A stretch of DNA of 64,000 nucleotides from Toxoplasma gondii ME49 (taxonomy: Eukaryota; Apicomplexa; Conoidasida; Eucoccidiorida; Sarcocystidae). Below, piece after piece: positions 61,097 to 64,000 of the stretch (position 1 is the stretch's first letter; every line of letters starts with the position of its first letter). The translations under genes were made by a program, and so were the position numbers. The DNA lies in assembly GCF_000006565.2 (NCBI RefSeq), contig NC_031478.1:169874-233873 (forward strand), in the 5' to 3' direction. The notes beneath the pieces are model-generated. The model worked only from the letters and a program-made list of their open reading frames with translations, was not told the origin of the DNA and made no database searches.

Positions 61097-63311
61097 TTGC
61101 ATCATGCGCTACCCGTATGTCTTCTGCTAGTGAATATATATATATATATATATATATGAATCTCTTACATATGATAATTAGGACGATGTCTGGGCATTTC
61201 TGCATATGGACTAACTATGCATGTATTGCGAAAACATGCACATACAAATAGTCGCGGAACGCTCCACGCCTCCACCGATATAGATATTTATACAAATATA
61301 TGCGTGTTTATACATTCAAACTGACGATATTTCCATGGTTGTGGTCACAGGAGAGTAACGAACTGGTAAGTCACTCGAAACTGCCTGTCTCTCTTTGAAA
61401 AAAGATGTTTGTGGCCGCTTACAGTTGTGTGGCGTGAAGCTCCCAGTTTGATGCGCGTGTTAGCGACCCAGACTGAAGACAGGAAAAGCCAACGAACCGG
61501 CGGATAGCCAACGAGGAGACAATGGCACCACGCCCCTAGACGAACAATAGAAACGGGACTGAGTACTTTCACGAAGTGAAACATGCGGATGCCTATGCAA
61601 GTGTACGGCTGGTTTGTGGTCGAGTCTGTCAGGTCGGGAGTTGACCGGGTGTGGTTGTCTCTGCTTTCTACGAAAGCATATTTATGCACATAGTGCTTGA
61701 GAACTTATGCATTTATCGAATGAGAGCAGTGCACTCGCCGCTACGATTGTGTGCCCGAGATGTTCTTCCGCCATGGGCAGTGTGCGATACATGCCGTACA
61801 ACATTTTTCACCAGCGTCATTTCCTCCGGTGGAATTCCTGGCTAACTGGATGGAAAGAAACACAGATGTTCTTCGGGCTGTGTTTGCAAAGGCGCGGACA
61901 CACCCGAACCTTTCTTCCCTGGCTTACAAGGGTTGCTGGCAATTGTCGAACAGATCCCCGCCGCGACGGCGATAATGATGCTGGACATGCCTTTGGAAGT
62001 GAAGCCTCTGACACACTCAAGACATGGACATATGTTTCCCGCTATAGTGAAATCGAGAGCAACTCACTCAATGAAAGATCGTCGTGCCTGTAGGAAGGGC
62101 AATTTTGCTTGTCACAGCTGACAAGTGTGCCCGTGTAGTTTTTTTTTCCGGCGTTTTGCAGACGTGCAGAAACAGTTACTTGAACACATAAATTCGTAGA
62201 GACGTCGATGCTTGAACAAATGGAAGCCAACACACAAAGAGCCCTCGAACGAATCCACCTCTTCGACTCTCTCCCACTCTGCCTGTGACAGACGGGGCGG
62301 TATGGCTTACCGTTTCTGGAGATAAGCCTTTGCGTAGGAATAGATGAAAAAGTAGACACCCCAGCTGACGACAACGCCCCAGAGCGAGCTGGTGAGTCCC
62401 CTGTACATTCCTCGCCACCCTTTTCTCCTGATCAACAGAAGCGCCTCCTCTCGCATCGACCCGGCTCCAATTCCTTTCACAGTTTGCTCCGTTCGTAACA
62501 AATCCAACGGGTACACGAGGATCATCGCGACGGTGGCTCCTGACACGCCCGCCAGAGTATGCAGCAGCGCATGTAGAAATTCGCCGCGTTGAAAGACGTA
62601 TAGCGCATCTGAAGGGCGTTGCTCGGATTTCTCCTCCAAAGGAAGCAAAGAGTCTCGACCGAGTTGCGCTCGCGCTTCTGGAGAAGCGCAAGGGGAGGCC
62701 GCGTGCTGCGGCTTAGCGAAAGAGCCAGTCGGCAGGAAGGAGAAGAAACGCGAAAAGAAACTACGGTCGGCCTCAGGCGCACGGTGCGCCGAAAGGGGTG
62801 AAAAGCACCGAAACGACGGCGACGAAGAAGAGAGGGAGGAATGTGAGAGAGAAAAGGATCCAGGCGAGCACGCACGCACCTGAGAGAAGAGTCTCTGTCG
62901 AGTTTGATACGCAGAAGCTGGACTGAAGGCAAAAGTCGAAGGTCCCGCAGCCTGACACGGCTGACGATTCGCGGGCGAATGCGATGCACGCGAAGATGAC
63001 AACAGACCCTGCTTCTCGGTGGCGGCATTTCTGCCTTGTCCTCCATCGCTTCCACTTCGCTGGTGTCCAAGAACTCCACCATGCGAGGGAGGAGATGACA
63101 TGGAGCTCGACACAGATGACGAGGAAAATGAGGGAAACGAGGGGGAAGACGGAAGAGCCATCGTGGACGGCTTTGAAGAACGGGACGAACGGACGGTGGA
63201 CAAGTACGAAGAAAAACGGCCCGAGGGAAATGAAGGAACTACACACTTTTCGTGGTCGCGCGGGGGGGAAAGGGGAACTCCGAACAACCTGGTATACCCT
63301 GGCCGACCCAT
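58939..63311 (-). CDS. SLC25 carrier, peroxisomal adenine-nucleotide/cofactor type (PMP34/ANT1/PXN-like)
   Basis: Seven exons: 63311-62311, 62007-61928, 61472-61423, 60963-60805, 60510-60213, 59764-59666, 59231-58939. All are GT-AG with matching phases (2, 1, 0, 0, 1, 1), giving 659 residues against about 300 for a typical carrier. Three carrier repeats are visible: PLDLLR at residues 268-273, SNPFWVANTR rebuilt across an intron, and TYPYLVVKTR. The Trp in the second motif, the segment LVSNPAIQFVLYDFLK and the last helix TLLSSAVMFSVYEKLL resemble SLC25A17/PMP34 and plant PXN, which move ATP, AMP, NAD or CoA into peroxisomes; mitochondrial SLC25A32-type carriers are the alternative. A 234-residue Ser/Pro-rich N-terminal extension and a 90-residue Ser-rich loop in exon 5 are unusual. 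An internal ATG at about 63161 has better context than the first, so the true start is uncertain. Confidence 0.85.
61048..61158. repeat. TA microsatellites in carrier intron 3
   Basis: Two TA tracts of about 24-30 bp separated by about 40 bp of unique sequence, in the intron between carrier exons 3 and 4. Confidence 0.9.
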
Positions 63312-64000
63312 GGAAATGCAAGACGAACAGAACCCTTCTGACTATCTTTGTAGACAAGCTTTATCGCAGAGCCGCAGTCCCAGAAGGGGATAAACGTAGG
63401 CTGTTTTCCAACGATATGTTGGGATATTGAGAGTGGAGTCCGGATATGATCATAGAGACACAGGTATACAGAAAGTAATCTGGAAGTAATTAGTGTTGTG
63501 AAGTGTTCAAATGTTCATCTACAGATAAATATTTTCGTTACTTAATAGGCGTAGAGAGTGAGATGCCTGTTTTTCGAGTTGTGGCTGTGCTGCATGTAAA
63601 ATGCAGCTTCAGGTGGGTGTACGCCATGTACACAAACCCACAGATAGAGAAGGAAACCGTGACAGACAGGCAAAACCTGTAACGGGACGCGAAGAGAGCC
63701 CCTAAATGGGAAGAACGGGCCCGATTTAGGAAACGGCAAGATGTGAAAACAACCAGCGAATTCTAGACTGTGTGGATCAGTTCGTTTGATGGACTGAAGA
63801 AAACCTAGGGAACGAGTGTGAGGCGTGAGGAGCAACGGAAAACAACCTTAGTGTATTCCAAATCCCTCACCGAACCTGCTTTCCTTTTCTGCACGCAGGA
63901 CTACAGAAATCCTAGTACAACCTTCAAAGGAGAAGTGTTCTCGGCACCTTGAAAAGGAAGAAAAAACTTTGCCGAAAATGTGCAAAAATGCCGCGGTGTG
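63312..64000. other. Upstream region of the SLC25 carrier
   Basis: About 690 bp upstream of the first ATG of the carrier. It should hold the 5' leader and promoter. A 97-codon minus ORF at 63542-63835 has no recognisable features. I see no further gene before the right edge. Confidence 0.5.

Overview
This is eukaryotic DNA with spliced genes. The long GC-rich ORFs full of Ser, Arg and Glu runs, GT-AG introns with pyrimidine-rich acceptors, TGCATGC and TGAGACG motifs in intergenic DNA, and TA microsatellites in introns and spacers point to a coccidian apicomplexan of the Toxoplasma/Hammondia/Neospora group. I cannot fix the species from sequence alone. Gene models below are built by hand from ORFs, splice motifs, intron phase and remembered family motifs; no search was run.

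Layout: (1) 341-2918, minus, 5' part of an EF-hand protein that runs off the left edge. (2) 2919-7460, about 4.5 kb with no gene I can support. (3) 7461-14283, minus, five exons, a chloroquine-resistance-transporter (CRT)-like membrane protein. (4) 15634-17979, plus, three exons, RNase P/MRP protein subunit Rpp29/Pop4. (5) 19761-23633, minus, single exon, an Integrator subunit 9 (INTS9)-like pseudo-nuclease. (6) 26091-56899, plus, about 19 exons, a giant type III alpha phosphatidylinositol 4-kinase, predicted near 6,955 residues. (7) 58939-63311, minus, seven exons, an SLC25 carrier most like the peroxisomal adenine-nucleotide/cofactor subgroup.

Organisation: CRT/Rpp29 and INTS9/PI4K are divergent pairs sharing 1.35 kb and 2.46 kb of upstream DNA; Rpp29/INTS9 and PI4K/carrier are convergent. 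Two genes belong to non-coding RNA processing (Rpp29, INTS9), two are solute transporters of internal membranes (CRT, SLC25), and two belong to membrane signalling (the EF-hand protein and PI4K). They do not form an obvious single pathway. The shared oddity is inflation: every protein carries long, low-complexity, probably disordered insertions between well-conserved structural elements, including inside the kinase catalytic domain and inside the CRT membrane domain.
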